DNA of 44,375 bases from positions 1 through 44,375 of the forward strand of contig NZ_JAGGKD010000017.1 of assembly GCF_017873415.1 (NCBI RefSeq). Reading direction: 5' to 3'. This DNA comes from Methanolobus bombayensis. GTDB lineage: Archaea; Halobacteriota; Methanosarcinia; Methanosarcinales; Methanosarcinaceae. The translations under genes were made by a program, and so were the position numbers. Every line of letters begins with the position of its first letter. Position 1 is the first letter of the stretch. Shown piece after piece: positions 26,017 through 36,147 of this stretch. The notes beneath the pieces are model-generated. The model ran no database searches and was not told where the DNA came from. It was given only the letters and a program-made list of their open reading frames with translations.

Positions 26017-29000
26017 TGCCAAAACGTGAAGACATTAAGAAAGTACTCCTGATAGGTTCCGGACCTATTATGATAGGACAGGCAGCTGAGTTCGATTTTT
26101 CAGGCAGCCAGGCCTGCAGGTCACTCAGGGAAGAAGGACTTGAAGTTGTTCTTGTGAACTCAAATCCTGCAACTATAATGACCGATCCGGAAATGGCTGA
26201 TGCGGTCTACATAGAGCCCCTGGAAGCCAGAGCTATTGAGAAGATCATTGCCAAGGAAAGACCTGACGGTATCATAGCAGGTCTTGGAGGGCAGACAGGT
26301 CTTAATATTACAAGTGAACTTGCTGAAGCAGGAATCCTTGAGAAGTATAACGTCAAGCTTCTTGGAACAAACCTTGAAGCGATCAAGAATACCGAAGACC
26401 GTGAGCTGTTCAAACAGACAATGGAGAACATTGGTGAAAAAGTTCCACGCAGCAAGGCCATATCCACACTCAAGGAAGCAGAAGAGCTTATTGACGAGCT
26501 TGGATTGCCACTTATCATCCGTCCGGCATATACCCTTGGTGGCGCTGGAGGAGGAATTGCACACACAAAGGAAGAACTCCTTGAGATAACTGAAAGAGGA
26601 CTTCGCCGCAGTCGTATCAGTCAGGTACTTATTGAGGAAAGTGTACTGGGCTGGAAGGAATTCGAATACGAGGTCATGCGTGATGCAAATGACACCTGTA
26701 TAGTAATATGTAACATGGAGAACCTCGACCCAATGGGAGTACACACAGGTGAATCCATTGTAGTTACACCATCACAGACCCTCAACGATGAAGAGCACCA
26801 GATGCTGAGAACTGCAGCTATCAAGATAATCAGGACATTCGGTATTGAAGGTGGATGTAATATCCAGTTCGCTGCAAAAGACGGTGAATATCGTATAGTG
26901 GAAGTAAATCCACGTGTCTCACGTTCATCCGCCCTTGCATCAAAGGCAACAGGATACCCAATTGCCAGGGTAACAGCAAAAATAGCAATAGGAATGGCAT
27001 TGGATGAGATCCTCAACGATGTGACAAAAAAGACACCTGCATCCTTCGAGCCTACCATTGACTACATTGTTACCAAGATCCCAAGGTGGCCATTTGACAA
27101 GTTCGTCACAGCCGATAAGACCCTTACAACTTCGATGAAAAGTACCGGAGAGGTAATGGCTATTGGACGAACCATCGAGCAGTCACTGCTGAAAGCTGTA
27201 CGTTCACTTGACATTGATATGGACTTTGGAAGTGACGAATGGTCGAATAACGAGATCAAGACCCTTCTCAAGACACCTACCAGTGAGCGCCTGTTCGTTA
27301 TGTACCATGCACTTTGTAATGGTTTTACAATGGAAGAGGTTTCAAAACTTACAGGTATTGATATATTCTTCATCAGAAAAATGAAGAACATCGTTGATAT
27401 GGAAGATACCATTAGGGAGGAAGCTTCTGCAGGAAAGTTATCCGACGAACTGCTAGAGGATGCAAAGCAAATGGGACTTACCGATGCCCGTATTGCTGAA
27501 CTTGCCGGAAAGACACGCGAAGAGATCAATGACCAGAGGCGTGAGGCAGGCATCATTCCTACTTATAAGATGGTAGATACATGTGCTGCGGAATTTGCTG
27601 CAGAAACACCTTATTATTACTCATGCTACGAGCAGATGTGTGAAGCCGAGCCATCTGATCGCAAGAAGATAGTGATCCTTGGTTCAGGTCCTATACGCAT
27701 AGGACAGGGAATAGAGTTCGACTACTGTACAGTACATGCAGTAGCTGCGATCCGTGAAGCAGGAATCGAAGCTCATATTATTAACAACAATCCTGAAACT
27801 GTTTCAACTGATTACGATACATCAGACAAGCTCTTCTTCGAGCCACTTACACTTGAAGATGTGATGAATGTCATCGATAAGGAGAATCCTGATGCAGTGC
27901 TTGTGCAGTTTGGTGGACAGACATCTGTGAATCTTGCACTCCCACTGGAGAAAGAGCTCAAGAGGCGTACAGATCTTAAGACAGTTATCCTTGGAACATC
28001 ACCTGAAGATATTGATGTTGCAGAGGACCGTGAGAAATTCAACCTGAGGATGGGAAAGCTTGGTATCAACCAGCCTGATGCAGGTTATGCAACTTCACAG
28101 GACCAGGCTATAGAGATTGCTACAAGGATCGGTTATCCGGTACTTGTACGTCCTTCATATGTTCTCGGCGGCCGTGCAATGGAAATAGTCTATGATCAGA
28201 CAGACCTTGAAAGATACATGCGTGAAGCTGTAAGGGTTTCACCTGAACATCCGATCCTTATTGACGACTTCCTTGAGGGAGCAGTTGAGATCGACGTTGA
28301 TGCAGTTTGTGACGGTAAGGATGTGCTTATCGGTGCGATCATGGAACACATCGAGGAAGCTGGTGTCCACTCAGGAGATTCTGCCTGTGTGATCCCGCCA
28401 CAGTCACTTTCTGAGGAAGTACTTGAAACTGTACGCGATTATACACGCAAGATCGCCCTTGCACTGAATGTTAAAGGACTTGTAAATATCCAGATGGCAA
28501 AGAGAGGAGACAAGATATATGTTCTTGAAGCAAACCCGCGTTCAAGCAGGACAATACCATTTGTTTCCAAGGCTGTAGGACTACCACTTGCAAAGATTGC
28601 AGCCCGTGTTATCATGGGAGAGACACTTGAAGAGCAGGGATATTCAACATGTGATGAGCCACAGGTCGAACATGTCTCCGTGAAGGAAGTTCTCCTGCCA
28701 TTCGACAAGCTCCCCGGAGCAGACCCCCTGCTTGGTCCGGAGATGAAGAGTACCGGAGAGGTAATGGGTGTTGATCCGGATTACGGAAGGGCATTCTTCA
28801 AAGCCCAGCTAAGTGCTGACAACCTTTTACCACTTACAGGAAAGGTCTTTTTGTCAGTAAAGGATGAAGACAGGAATGAACTCCTTGATGTAGCACAGAA
28901 TCTTGTGAGTGCAGGCATCGAACTTCTTGGTACAAAAGGTACGGCTGATTTCCTTTCAGAGCATGGAATAGAGATGGGAATTGTCAAGAAGGTGCATGAC

Positions 29001-29240
29001 GGCAGCCCGAATGTCATCGATATGATGCGCAGATACGAGGTTGCACTGGTCATCAATACACCGGAAGACAAGCTCTCACGTGAGGACGGTTCAAGGATAC
29101 GCCGTGCAGCAGTTGACTTCAAGGTACCTTACATCACCACTATCCAGGCAGCAATTGCAGCAGCCAACGCAATTGCAGCAATGAAGCAGGGTGAAGGCGA
29201 GGTCAAATCAATAAATGAATATCACAGGGAGATGGCCTGA
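26016..29240 (+). CDS. carB: Carbamoyl-phosphate synthase large subunit
   Basis: The 1074-residue protein has the full CarB arrangement. The first carboxy-phosphate half ([23 protein letters not shown]-grasp loop [16 protein letters not shown]) is followed by the oligomerisation domain, the second half ([35 protein letters not shown]) and the C-terminal MGS-like allosteric domain from about residue 940. It forms carbamoyl phosphate from bicarbonate, ammonia and two ATP. The ATG shares its A with the carA stop (TAATG), so the subunits are translated together. argG follows after 58 bases on the same strand, which fits an arginine biosynthesis grouping. Confidence 0.98.
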   Translation: MPKREDIKKVLLIGSGPIMIGQAAEFDFSGSQACRSLREEGLEVVLVNSNPATIMTDPEMADAVYIEPLEARAIEKIIAKERPDGIIAGLGGQTGLNITSELAEAGILEKYNVKLLGTNLEAIKNTEDRELFKQTMENIGEKVPRSKAISTLKEAEELIDELGLPLIIRPAYTLGGAGGGIAHTKEELLEITERGLRRSRISQVLIEESVLGWKEFEYEVMRDANDTCIVICNMENLDPMGVHTGESIVVTPSQTLNDEEHQMLRTAAIKIIRTFGIEGGCNIQFAAKDGEYRIVEVNPRVSRSSALASKATGYPIARVTAKIAIGMALDEILNDVTKKTPASFEPTIDYIVTKIPRWPFDKFVTADKTLTTSMKSTGEVMAIGRTIEQSLLKAVRSLDIDMDFGSDEWSNNEIKTLLKTPTSERLFVMYHALCNGFTMEEVSKLTGIDIFFIRKMKNIVDMEDTIREEASAGKLSDELLEDAKQMGLTDARIAELAGKTREEINDQRREAGIIPTYKMVDTCAAEFAAETPYYYSCYEQMCEAEPSDRKKIVILGSGPIRIGQGIEFDYCTVHAVAAIREAGIEAHIINNNPETVSTDYDTSDKLFFEPLTLEDVMNVIDKENPDAVLVQFGGQTSVNLALPLEKELKRRTDLKTVILGTSPEDIDVAEDREKFNLRMGKLGINQPDAGYATSQDQAIEIATRIGYPVLVRPSYVLGGRAMEIVYDQTDLERYMREAVRVSPEHPILIDDFLEGAVEIDVDAVCDGKDVLIGAIMEHIEEAGVHSGDSACVIPPQSLSEEVLETVRDYTRKIALALNVKGLVNIQMAKRGDKIYVLEANPRSSRTIPFVSKAVGLPLAKIAARVIMGETLEEQGYSTCDEPQVEHVSVKEVLLPFDKLPGADPLLGPEMKSTGEVMGVDPDYGRAFFKAQLSADNLLPLTGKVFLSVKDEDRNELLDVAQNLVSAGIELLGTKGTADFLSEHGIEMGIVKKVHDGSPNVIDMMRRYEVALVINTPEDKLSREDGSRIRRAAVDFKVPYITTIQAAIAAANAIAAMKQGEGEVKSINEYHREMA

Positions 29241-29298
29241 GTTTTCAGGATTCCCAGGTCTCCATATTATTTTTAAGGATTACATAGGTCAGATTATT

Positions 29299-30480
29299 AT
29301 GACAAAGAAAGTAGTACTTGCTTATTCAGGCGGGCTTGACACTTCAGTGTGCATCCCGCTTATCAAAGAAGAATACGGCTACGATGAGGTAATCACAGTT
29401 GCCGTTGATGTAGGACAGCCTCAGGAAGACGTAAAACAGGCTACAGAGAAGGCACAGAAGATCAGTGACAAGCACTTCACACTTGATGTGCGTGAGGAGT
29501 TCGTTAACGATTACATCTTCCCACTTATCAAAGCCAATGGTGACTATGAAGGATACGTAATGGGTACATCCATTGCACGTCCACTTATCGCCAAGAAGGT
29601 AGTTGAGATCGCAGAGCAGGAAGGTGCCGTTGCACTTGCACACGGCTGTACCGGAAAGGGTAACGACCAGCTTCGTTTCGAGGCTGTTTTCCGTCTTACA
29701 GACATGGATGTCATTGCACCAATGAGGGATATGAACCTCACCCGTGACTGGGAGATCGAGTATGCTAAGAAACACGGCATACCAGTAGGTGTTACAACCG
29801 CAAAGCCATGGAGTGTTGATGAGAACATCTGGAGCCGCAGTATTGAAGGTGGCAAACTGGAAGACCCTGGATTTATTCCACCAGAGGAAATCTACCAGTG
29901 GACAGTTTCCCCTGAAGCAGCTCCTGAAGGTCAGACACTTGTGATCGGCTTTGAGAACGGTGTTCCTGTATCCCTTGACGGTGAAGAGATGAACGGTGTT
30001 GACCTTATCATCAAGCTCAACGAGATCGCAGGTTCCCACGGTGTCGGCAGGACTGATATGATCGAGGACCGTGTCCTTGGACTTAAGGCACGTGAAAACT
30101 ACGAGCACCCTGCAGCTACAGTTCTACTCACATCTCACAAAGACCTTGAGAAACTTGTGCTCACAAGATCAGAGCTGAAGTTCAAGAAGAATGTGGACGA
30201 GCAGTGGTCAGAGCTTGCCTACTACGGTCTTGTGGACGAACCTCTCTACGCAGACCTCAATGCTTTCATCGACAAGACACAGCAGCGTGTTAGCGGTACT
30301 GTGACCGTGAAACTACACAAGGGCAGTGTGATCATTCTCGCACGTACATCCCCGTATGCACTCTACTCAGAAGATCTTGTATCCTTTGACAGTGCAACCA
30401 TTGACCAGAAGGATGCTGAGGGCTTTGCAAAGTACCATGGCTTCCAGGCAAGGATGTATAAGAAGGTTATTGAGAAATGA
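29299..30480 (+). CDS. argG: Argininosuccinate synthase
   Basis: The protein (393 residues from ATG 29299) starts [20 protein letters not shown], with the PP-loop ATP pyrophosphatase motif [38 protein letters not shown] and [17 protein letters not shown] follow, all ArgG signatures. It joins citrulline and aspartate in arginine biosynthesis. The frame extends upstream into carB, but family proteins start at the motif, and AGGT lies 10 bases before ATG 29299. carAB upstream supplies the carbamoyl phosphate used to make citrulline. T-rich terminator tracts follow the stop. Confidence 0.97.
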   Translation: MTKKVVLAYSGGLDTSVCIPLIKEEYGYDEVITVAVDVGQPQEDVKQATEKAQKISDKHFTLDVREEFVNDYIFPLIKANGDYEGYVMGTSIARPLIAKKVVEIAEQEGAVALAHGCTGKGNDQLRFEAVFRLTDMDVIAPMRDMNLTRDWEIEYAKKHGIPVGVTTAKPWSVDENIWSRSIEGGKLEDPGFIPPEEIYQWTVSPEAAPEGQTLVIGFENGVPVSLDGEEMNGVDLIIKLNEIAGSHGVGRTDMIEDRVLGLKARENYEHPAATVLLTSHKDLEKLVLTRSELKFKKNVDEQWSELAYYGLVDEPLYADLNAFIDKTQQRVSGTVTVKLHKGSVIILARTSPYALYSEDLVSFDSATIDQKDAEGFAKYHGFQARMYKKVIEK

Positions 30481-30483
30481 TTC

Positions 30484-30525
30484 TTTTTTGATTGTGTGCC
30501 GTGGAGGCATGCATACTCTTTTTTT
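30484..30525 (+). terminator. T-tracts after argG
   Basis: Two T runs (30484-30489 and 30519-30525) follow the argG stop at once, separated by a short TGCC/GGCA stem. They sit between convergent genes and look like U-tract termination sites. Confidence 0.5.
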
Positions 30526-30539
30526 CTTGATTTTTGATA

Positions 30540-30914
30540 TTAATATTTTATCCACTTGGAATATTCATTTACAAAGCATTCTACTATGTCAGCCCCGGAC
30601 AGATCCTTAATATCATATTCACTTATAGTGCCGCTTCTAAGTAATATTTCCACCTTTGGAATACGTGGCTGATCCTCATCAGCATGCACAGGAAAAGCAA
30701 ACTCACCTTTCTGATAGGCTCTTCCCCTTATCTCAAAATAGAATTCCTCTATCATTTCATCAGAAGTGTTATCCGCAGGAGCATAAACGGTCAGTGAAGC
30801 AGATATCAGACCGGTATCATCGACATCTATGACGGCTTTTCTTCCATATTTTTCTATCTCTTTTTTTAGATCATCATAAACAGGGAAAACAACATGTTTG
30901 AAAAAATCCCGCAT
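30540..30914 (-). CDS. Hypothetical protein, start uncertain
   Basis: From the first ATG (30914) this gives 124 residues, MRDFFKHVVFPVYDDLKKEI to FVNEYSKWIKY. The composition is acidic, with one likely alpha/beta domain and no membrane segment. I do not recognise the family. The same frame stays open upstream to about 31033 and the extra residues look protein-like (KRKLRDIFQVEQEDERNRT). That stretch has no ATG, GTG or TTG. So either the protein starts at 30914, where no good ribosome-binding site is visible, or it uses an unusual start inside the 3' end of the transporter gene. It directly follows the BCCT gene on the same strand. Confidence 0.6.
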   Translation of the reverse strand: MRDFFKHVVFPVYDDLKKEIEKYGRKAVIDVDDTGLISASLTVYAPADNTSDEMIEEFYFEIRGRAYQKGEFAFPVHADEDQPRIPKVEILLRSGTISEYDIKDLSGADIVECFVNEYSKWIKY

Positions 30915-31011
30915 ATTAAGCTCTGAAAATTTCTTATGCGTTTCTTCAGGAGTCCTGTTTCTCTCATCTTCCTGCTCTACCTGAAATATATCTCTCAGTT
31001 TTCGTTTCCAG

Positions 31012-32607
31012 CTACTTATTTGTTTTACCCCCTAAAAGCTCGCCAACCATTTTTTTGGCTTTATTACCTGATGTATCTTCCGGTGATCTTTTTTCATGAT
31101 CCGGAGTATCAATACCATCTGTTTCGGCTTTAAGTCCTTTGTAAATGCTGTAACACATCAGGATCAGGACAATACAGAAAGGTAAAGCAGTGGTAAGTGC
31201 AGCGGTTTGTAAGCCAACCAGACCCCCGGTCAATAAAAGGACTGCTGCAACCGCACCCTGTAACAGGGACCAGAATAATCTGAGAGGTTTTGCAGGTTTC
31301 GGGTCGCCTCCTGAAGAGAGAATGGAGATCACAAGAGATCCTGAATCAGAGGAAGTTACAAAAAATGTCATGACAACTATTGTTGCAAGAGCGGAACTGA
31401 GCAGAGAACCTGGTAGTTCATCCAGCAGGACATAGAGAGCTGTGGGGATACTCGTCTCCACTGCCTGAACAATTCCTCCGTTCCCGAATATCTCCATATA
31501 TATTGCCGTGTTCCCGAAAACGATGATCCATATGAAGGTTACCAGTACAGGAGCTATAAGTACTCCGCGAATAAATTCTCTTATAGTACGTCCCCGGGAT
31601 ATACGGGCAATGAACATTCCAACAAAAGGAGACCAGGATATCCACCATCCCCAGTAGAACATGGTCCACATCTTCTGCCATTCAATACCTGTAAAGGCAT
31701 CGGTCTGGAATGTAAGGAAAACAATATGCTGCAGATAATAACCTATGCTCTGAACATAGGAACTCAAAAGAAAGACAGAGGGCCCCATCACAAAGACAAA
31801 GATAACAAGTATCAGTCCCAGAAAAATGTTCATCTGACTCAATATGCGTATTCCGCGGTTCAGTCCCGACATTACTGAAGTTGTGGCTGCAAGTGTTATG
31901 AACGCGATGAGAATAATCTGATTATTTACTGATACTGACATCAGACCAAGATAATCCATACCGGAATTGATCTGCATAACACCCAGGCCAAGTGAAGTGG
32001 CAACACCGAAAAGTGTGCCGAAGATAGCCAGCACTTCGACTATATTGCCGCGTATTCCGTATATCCTGTCACCGAATATAGGGTACAGTGTGGATCGAAT
32101 GGTAAGTGGCATATCATGCCTGTAGGAAAAATATGCAAGAGAAAGACCAACGATGATATAGATCGCCCATGCGTGGAGTCCCCAGTGGAAAAAGGTGAGA
32201 TTCATGGCTTCGATCGCTGCTTCGATGGTTCCCGGTGGGGCATCTCTGGGAGAAGCAAGATGGATTATTGGCTCGGCAACACTGTAAAAAAGCAGACCTA
32301 TCCCCATTCCCGCACTGAAAAGCATTGCAAACCAGGTAGTATCCCTGTATTCAGGTCTGTCAGAGCTTTTTCCCAGCCTTATCTTACCATAGGGACTGAA
32401 ATAAAGCCAGATAACAAATAACAGGAAAAAAGCCACTGACAGAATATAGAACCATCCGAAATTGCCTACTATAAGATCCTGCACAGTTGTGAACGCTGAG
32501 GTTAACTTTTCAGTAAAAAGAACTCCTGTAAGTACAAAAAATAGCACCAGAGCTGACGATACGGAAAATACATGAAAGTTAAGCTTGAAAGCGGGTTTTC
32601 TGTCCAT
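31012..32607 (-). CDS. BCCT-family transporter (betaine/choline/carnitine type)
   Basis: The protein (531 residues from ATG 32607) has twelve membrane segments and the BCCT signatures: the glycine-rich GMGIGLLFYSVAEPIIHL and the tryptophan-rich WTMFYWGWWISWSPFVGMF followed by ARISRGRTIREFI. BCCT carriers take up glycine betaine, choline or carnitine with sodium or protons. In methylotrophic methanogens betaine may be an osmoprotectant or a methyl source; the sequence alone does not decide. The frame extends to about 32688, but GAGGAT lies before ATG 32607 and the extra residues look unrelated. The stop is TAG, and no coding continuation of family character follows. Confidence 0.93.
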   Translation of the reverse strand: MDRKPAFKLNFHVFSVSSALVLFFVLTGVLFTEKLTSAFTTVQDLIVGNFGWFYILSVAFFLLFVIWLYFSPYGKIRLGKSSDRPEYRDTTWFAMLFSAGMGIGLLFYSVAEPIIHLASPRDAPPGTIEAAIEAMNLTFFHWGLHAWAIYIIVGLSLAYFSYRHDMPLTIRSTLYPIFGDRIYGIRGNIVEVLAIFGTLFGVATSLGLGVMQINSGMDYLGLMSVSVNNQIILIAFITLAATTSVMSGLNRGIRILSQMNIFLGLILVIFVFVMGPSVFLLSSYVQSIGYYLQHIVFLTFQTDAFTGIEWQKMWTMFYWGWWISWSPFVGMFIARISRGRTIREFIRGVLIAPVLVTFIWIIVFGNTAIYMEIFGNGGIVQAVETSIPTALYVLLDELPGSLLSSALATIVVMTFFVTSSDSGSLVISILSSGGDPKPAKPLRLFWSLLQGAVAAVLLLTGGLVGLQTAALTTALPFCIVLILMCYSIYKGLKAETDGIDTPDHEKRSPEDTSGNKAKKMVGELLGGKTNK

Positions 32608-32753
32608 TAAATCGATCCTCAGGTTTGAGATAATAATGGCAGAGAACAAAATACAAAAAAGTTTCGATATTTTGGTCCAATAACACACAATAAATATTCA
32701 CATGAAGTAGCGCAAAAATTTCCTTTTGCTGACATAGTGCTACCAAAATGAGA

Positions 32754-33635
32754 TCAAACGGTTTTAACTATCTGACCTTTACTCTCGTTTCCAGCATCAG
32801 TGAATATATCCCGTGAAACAGACACCGTCGCAGATTCTATCGACCAGCCTCTCATAATAGTATCTCTGAAATCGGCATATGATTTGCTGACCAATTCCTG
32901 GTTGCCCTCTACCTCAAGAATATTCAACTGGAATATGTCAGCAAATTCTTGTATTTGTTCATGATAAGTTTCAGTATATTGTGAACCGGTGTTTATCTTC
33001 ACGACACTTTCATAGCCCATGGAATCCAGAACGAATTTAGCCATATCAGTATCTTCAGCATTTTCAATGAAACCGCTGTGTTTGAACATCTCCTGCCAGT
33101 TCTGAACCCACATAGGAGTCATTACGATGGTGCTCTTTCTTTTAAAGCCGGATACCATCTTCAAAAAGGATTTTCTTCCGCCAACTACCGCACCGATACA
33201 GTCATCAACGATCTTTCCTTCATTATCTTTCAGAATCGAAATCGGACATGAGAGTTGTTCCAGATCCTTTTCTATTTTCCTGAGTACGTTGCCACACAGG
33301 CCATAGAATAAAAATATGCCATCGGAGAATTCGGAGATCTCTTTTACATTCCTGTAAACCTGCTCTCTCAGGTAGCGGGGTTCCCCATGTAATGAAAGAC
33401 CAAGGATATTGATAGTTACAACATAATTAGCGGTATCTGTTGAATCGTATACCTTTGAAACATCATCTAAAGACATGATATTGTAAGAAAGACCACACTC
33501 TGTCAGCTTCTCTGTTATGCCCGAGGACTCGTCATTCTCAATAACAACTATGTCATCAATTTTAGGATCATTACATAGCGTATCAATGATCTCGTCCTCA
33601 AACATCCGGCATCCTGTTATATTGATTACTGTCAT
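32754..33635 (-). CDS. DUF1638 domain protein
   Basis: The protein (293 residues from ATG 33635) matches DUF1638. Typical parts are the N-terminal INITGCRMFEDEI, a central GIFLFYGLCGNVLRKIE and the region DDCIGAVVGGRKSFL. Family members in methanogens are often found near methyltransferase and corrinoid-protein genes; their biochemical role is not established. Here the gene sits behind (minus strand) and close to a BCCT transporter, which may point to methylated-amine metabolism, but no methyltransferase is in the window. The frame extends upstream to 33707. GAGGACC lies before ATG 33635, so that start is preferred. Confidence 0.85.
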   Translation of the reverse strand: MTVINITGCRMFEDEIIDTLCNDPKIDDIVVIENDESSGITEKLTECGLSYNIMSLDDVSKVYDSTDTANYVVTINILGLSLHGEPRYLREQVYRNVKEISEFSDGIFLFYGLCGNVLRKIEKDLEQLSCPISILKDNEGKIVDDCIGAVVGGRKSFLKMVSGFKRKSTIVMTPMWVQNWQEMFKHSGFIENAEDTDMAKFVLDSMGYESVVKINTGSQYTETYHEQIQEFADIFQLNILEVEGNQELVSKSYADFRDTIMRGWSIESATVSVSRDIFTDAGNESKGQIVKTV

Positions 33636-33657
33636 CTTTGGTCCTCTATGACATGAA

Positions 33658-33903
33658 TTACAGATCGGAGCCTTTGACATTGGTAATACCATTTGTTTTA
33701 TCGACACTGTTATTATTTACAAAACATGTGACTTTATAGATATTGTTGATAATATCAATGACTTTGATTATTTTTGCTTTATTGATTATTGCATATAAGT
33801 ATGCTGTTAACGCAGTGAACTGTAAAATATAATATACAGAAAAAGCTAATAAAATTAGAACTTCAGAAATCGGGATGATCTTTAGCTGAGCCTGATCTAC
33901 CAA
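33658..33903 (-). CDS. Possible small membrane protein (low confidence)
   Basis: A TTG-started frame of 81 residues with one strongly hydrophobic region (ISEVLILLAFSVYYILQFTA) and an Asn/Ile-rich tail. It begins in an overlap with the end of the next upstream small gene. No ribosome-binding site stands out and I recognise no family. The AT-rich composition alone could keep this frame open. It may be a real short membrane protein or chance. Confidence 0.25.
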   Translation of the reverse strand: MVDQAQLKIIPISEVLILLAFSVYYILQFTALTAYLYAIINKAKIIKVIDIINNIYKVTCFVNNNSVDKTNGITNVKGSDL

Positions 33904-34130
33904 ACTATAGAATATTCTGCATCAAATCCTTCTATGTAAGTCCTGCCGGGATCAAACGCAAGTACGATATTAATGCTGATCGCACTGAATGTGACCGTAT
34001 CAGATGTAGTACTTTCATAAGATGTAAACGGGTTTTGGAATCGGTGGTCAGCATAATAAGGGCAAGACACAGCTATGACAGAGAACGCAAACAATGCAAT
34101 AGCTTTCAATTTCCGGAGAACCATTTCCAT
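33897..34130 (-). CDS. Small putative secreted protein
   Basis: A 77-residue frame starting MEMVLRKLKAIALFAFSVIA, which reads as a positively charged start plus hydrophobic signal segment. A short Ser/Thr-rich domain ending FDAEYSIVW follows. It overlaps the 3' end of the PH-domain gene by 25 bases, so it would be translated by coupling. No family recognised. Confidence 0.45.
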   Translation of the reverse strand: MEMVLRKLKAIALFAFSVIAVSCPYYADHRFQNPFTSYESTTSDTVTFSAISINIVLAFDPGRTYIEGFDAEYSIVW

Positions 34131-35581
34131 ATCTTCTTTGCTTCCCGGTCATCAACATTATCCACATGAAATGTCTTTCCTGAAGGAGATGATAACACTG
34201 ATGTACTTATATTGCTCAGATCACTTCTTCGCTGGAAAGGATTAGAACCGGATTCCAGAGACTGAATATGGTTTTTCATCATAAGGACGATATATCGGTT
34301 TATGTTACGAAAACGGAAGGTCAGTTGCTTATCATCTATGGATGTAGCTCCTGCCCTGTAACGTGAAAGTCCCAATATGAACGCAGGTAACAATAAAAAC
34401 AATGCCATCCAGCCGTATGGTAATAATTGCAGGGGCAGAATAATTATAATTGCAATTCCAACTGTGCGGAAAAGATAACGTTTTCTGGCTCTTCGGGGTA
34501 CTGATGTCATGGATGCGGGTATTTTATACTCCGGTAATATTTGTTCCAGAAAGGTTGCCAGTTCCCTTTTATGCAAAAGAGGACAGATAATGGTCACATA
34601 TTCCTGATCCCGAAGACCTCCGCCTGCAACCTCTGAATTGATCGCACACAGACCAAAGGGCTGTCTGAACAATCCTTCCTGTATTGACAGGGCCTGTATC
34701 CTGTTGATCTTTAATGTGAATTCCTTCTGCTCTATCAGTCCCCATGAGATCTTGAGATATTCATGCTGCCTGTGTATGGTAAAGTTCGCATATTTTACCA
34801 TGTAGGCAAGAACTGACACAAGCCATGAAAGTATCAGCAATGACAGTAATATTATCACGACCAAAAGTATGTCAGTGCTGCTTTCAGGGATCAGTTGTTC
34901 AATAAGAAGATCAGTGATATATTCCGGAATGTAAGGATAGAACTGAGAAAACGCAGCTGCTATAAAGGAAAATAACAGCATGAACCTTCCGGAAGTTGCC
35001 CCTGCCAGGAATATCTCCCTCATAGGTAAAACATAGCTTGCTGTTATTCCATATTCGGTGTCATGTTCTGATCCTGTGCCAGATGTCGTTTTTGTGCTTT
35101 CCTCATCAGTTGTATAAGATTTGCTTTTTGGTCCGCTCTCTAAATATGACCTGATCCTTTGTGCTTCTTCCATTTTTACCGCTTTAAGGATGACCTCGGA
35201 TTCCATTCCACCGCCGGCTGTCTCTATCCGCACAGTCGCAACATCCAGTAAACGCTGCAGAAGACCGGTGCGGATATTTACGGTCTGTACCCTCTCTTTT
35301 TTGAGAGACCTCTCCTTTTTGAATACAAGACCTCGTTTTATGTGCAGGTATCCTTCTTCATAACTGTAAGTATAAAGGTACCATCTTAACGTTGAAAGCG
35401 CAAAAAAAGCAACAGCAGGAATGACTAATATCCAGATATATGAGAGAACAGCACTCAGTTCTATGTCTTCGCTTATCGACAGCAGAAACAGGAAAACAGG
35501 CGGAAGCATATAGACAAAACTTCTTACAGCTTCCATTATTATCATTAAAGGATGCTGACGCTTTATATCAGACATCTTCAT
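34106..35581 (-). CDS. YdbT-like membrane protein with bacterial-PH (bPH2) domains
   Basis: About 491 residues. Two N-terminal membrane segments are followed by a bPH2 domain (YEEGYLHIKRGLVFKKERSL, ERVQTVNIRTGLLQRLL, VRIETAGGG). A second pair of membrane helices follows at about 225-270, and then a second bPH2 domain (HRQHEYLKISWGLIEQKEFT, RIQALSIQEGLFRQPFGLC). After another hydrophobic stretch comes a third, shorter domain (RYIVLMMKNHIQSLESGSNP). This is the YdbT/UPF0699-like architecture; the role in the membrane is unknown. The frame can start at GTG 35584, ATG 35581 or ATG 35575. It overlaps the end of the upstream PH-domain gene, the usual YdbS-YdbT pair. Confidence 0.88.
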   Translation of the reverse strand: MKMSDIKRQHPLMIIMEAVRSFVYMLPPVFLFLLSISEDIELSAVLSYIWILVIPAVAFFALSTLRWYLYTYSYEEGYLHIKRGLVFKKERSLKKERVQTVNIRTGLLQRLLDVATVRIETAGGGMESEVILKAVKMEEAQRIRSYLESGPKSKSYTTDEESTKTTSGTGSEHDTEYGITASYVLPMREIFLAGATSGRFMLLFSFIAAAFSQFYPYIPEYITDLLIEQLIPESSTDILLVVIILLSLLILSWLVSVLAYMVKYANFTIHRQHEYLKISWGLIEQKEFTLKINRIQALSIQEGLFRQPFGLCAINSEVAGGGLRDQEYVTIICPLLHKRELATFLEQILPEYKIPASMTSVPRRARKRYLFRTVGIAIIIILPLQLLPYGWMALFLLLPAFILGLSRYRAGATSIDDKQLTFRFRNINRYIVLMMKNHIQSLESGSNPFQRRSDLSNISTSVLSSPSGKTFHVDNVDDREAKKIWKWFSGN

Positions 35582-36065
35582 CACTCACTCTGGCCAGAGC
35601 AGCTATCTCCCCCATAAGTTGTGAGGACTTTTCCTTTGAAAGTGCCGGAATCCGGTGATCCGTGGCAGCTGTTGATATCCTTAATGTGGCCAATCCGAAA
35701 TATCGCATCAGAGGGCCATACTCAGTATCCACATGCTGAACTCTGATCATTGGAATGAGAGTGCGCCTTATTATGAAGATACCATGCTGTATATCTATCT
35801 CGTCTTCCCGGATATCATAACGCCAGAACCTTATCCTGAGCTGAGGTGCTATTATTGCATCCCATATGGTATAAAATGCAATAACCCCAACACCTATCCA
35901 TCCCCATATATCAGGCAGGCTCCGGAAAATATCCTTTATCAGTACAAGATACACTACAGGGACGAAAAGGAGAACAAGTCCTTTCAGTATCCCTCCGATA
36001 AACCAGGCCTTCAATGCCCGCGGATCGATACGTTCAGAAGGTTCATTAGCAAGCAATGTCTTCAT
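35568..36065 (-). CDS. YdbS-like membrane protein with one bPH2 domain
   Basis: The 165-residue protein has two membrane segments (about residues 25-45 and 55-72) and one bPH2 domain (RYDIREDEIDIQHGIFIIRR, IRVQHVDTEYGPLMRYFGLA, LRISTAATDHRIP). It pairs with the larger YdbT-like gene, whose start overlaps its end, as in many bacteria and archaea. Proteins of this pair are of unknown function but act together at the membrane. It is the first gene of the minus-strand block. Confidence 0.9.
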   Translation of the reverse strand: MKTLLANEPSERIDPRALKAWFIGGILKGLVLLFVPVVYLVLIKDIFRSLPDIWGWIGVGVIAFYTIWDAIIAPQLRIRFWRYDIREDEIDIQHGIFIIRRTLIPMIRVQHVDTEYGPLMRYFGLATLRISTAATDHRIPALSKEKSSQLMGEIAALARVSDEDV

Positions 36066-36124
36066 TCCATTTTTTGTTATTCATTTCAAAAGAACTTAAT
36101 GTATGTGTCTGCATATATGTTTTA

Positions 36125-36145
36125 TTCATTGTAATTTACAATGAA
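36125..36145. promoter_or_regulatory. 21-nt perfect palindrome, likely toxin-antitoxin operator
   Basis: TTCATTGTAA (36125-36134) and TTACAATGAA (36136-36145) are perfect reverse complements around a single T. The site ends two bases before the broken MNT gene and 60 bases from the divergent PH-domain gene. Its symmetry and position fit an operator for an autoregulated TA module. Confidence 0.55.
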
Positions 36146-36147
36146 AT

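Noticed and set aside
26160-26744. Long open frame on the minus strand inside carB
   Set aside because: It is opposite a well-conserved carB region, has no recognisable protein features and no promoter; it is a shadow of the codon pattern.
29344-30108. 254-codon minus-strand frame inside argG
   Set aside because: It lies wholly opposite argG and has an unnatural composition rich in Cys, Thr and Val; a mirror of the sense codons.
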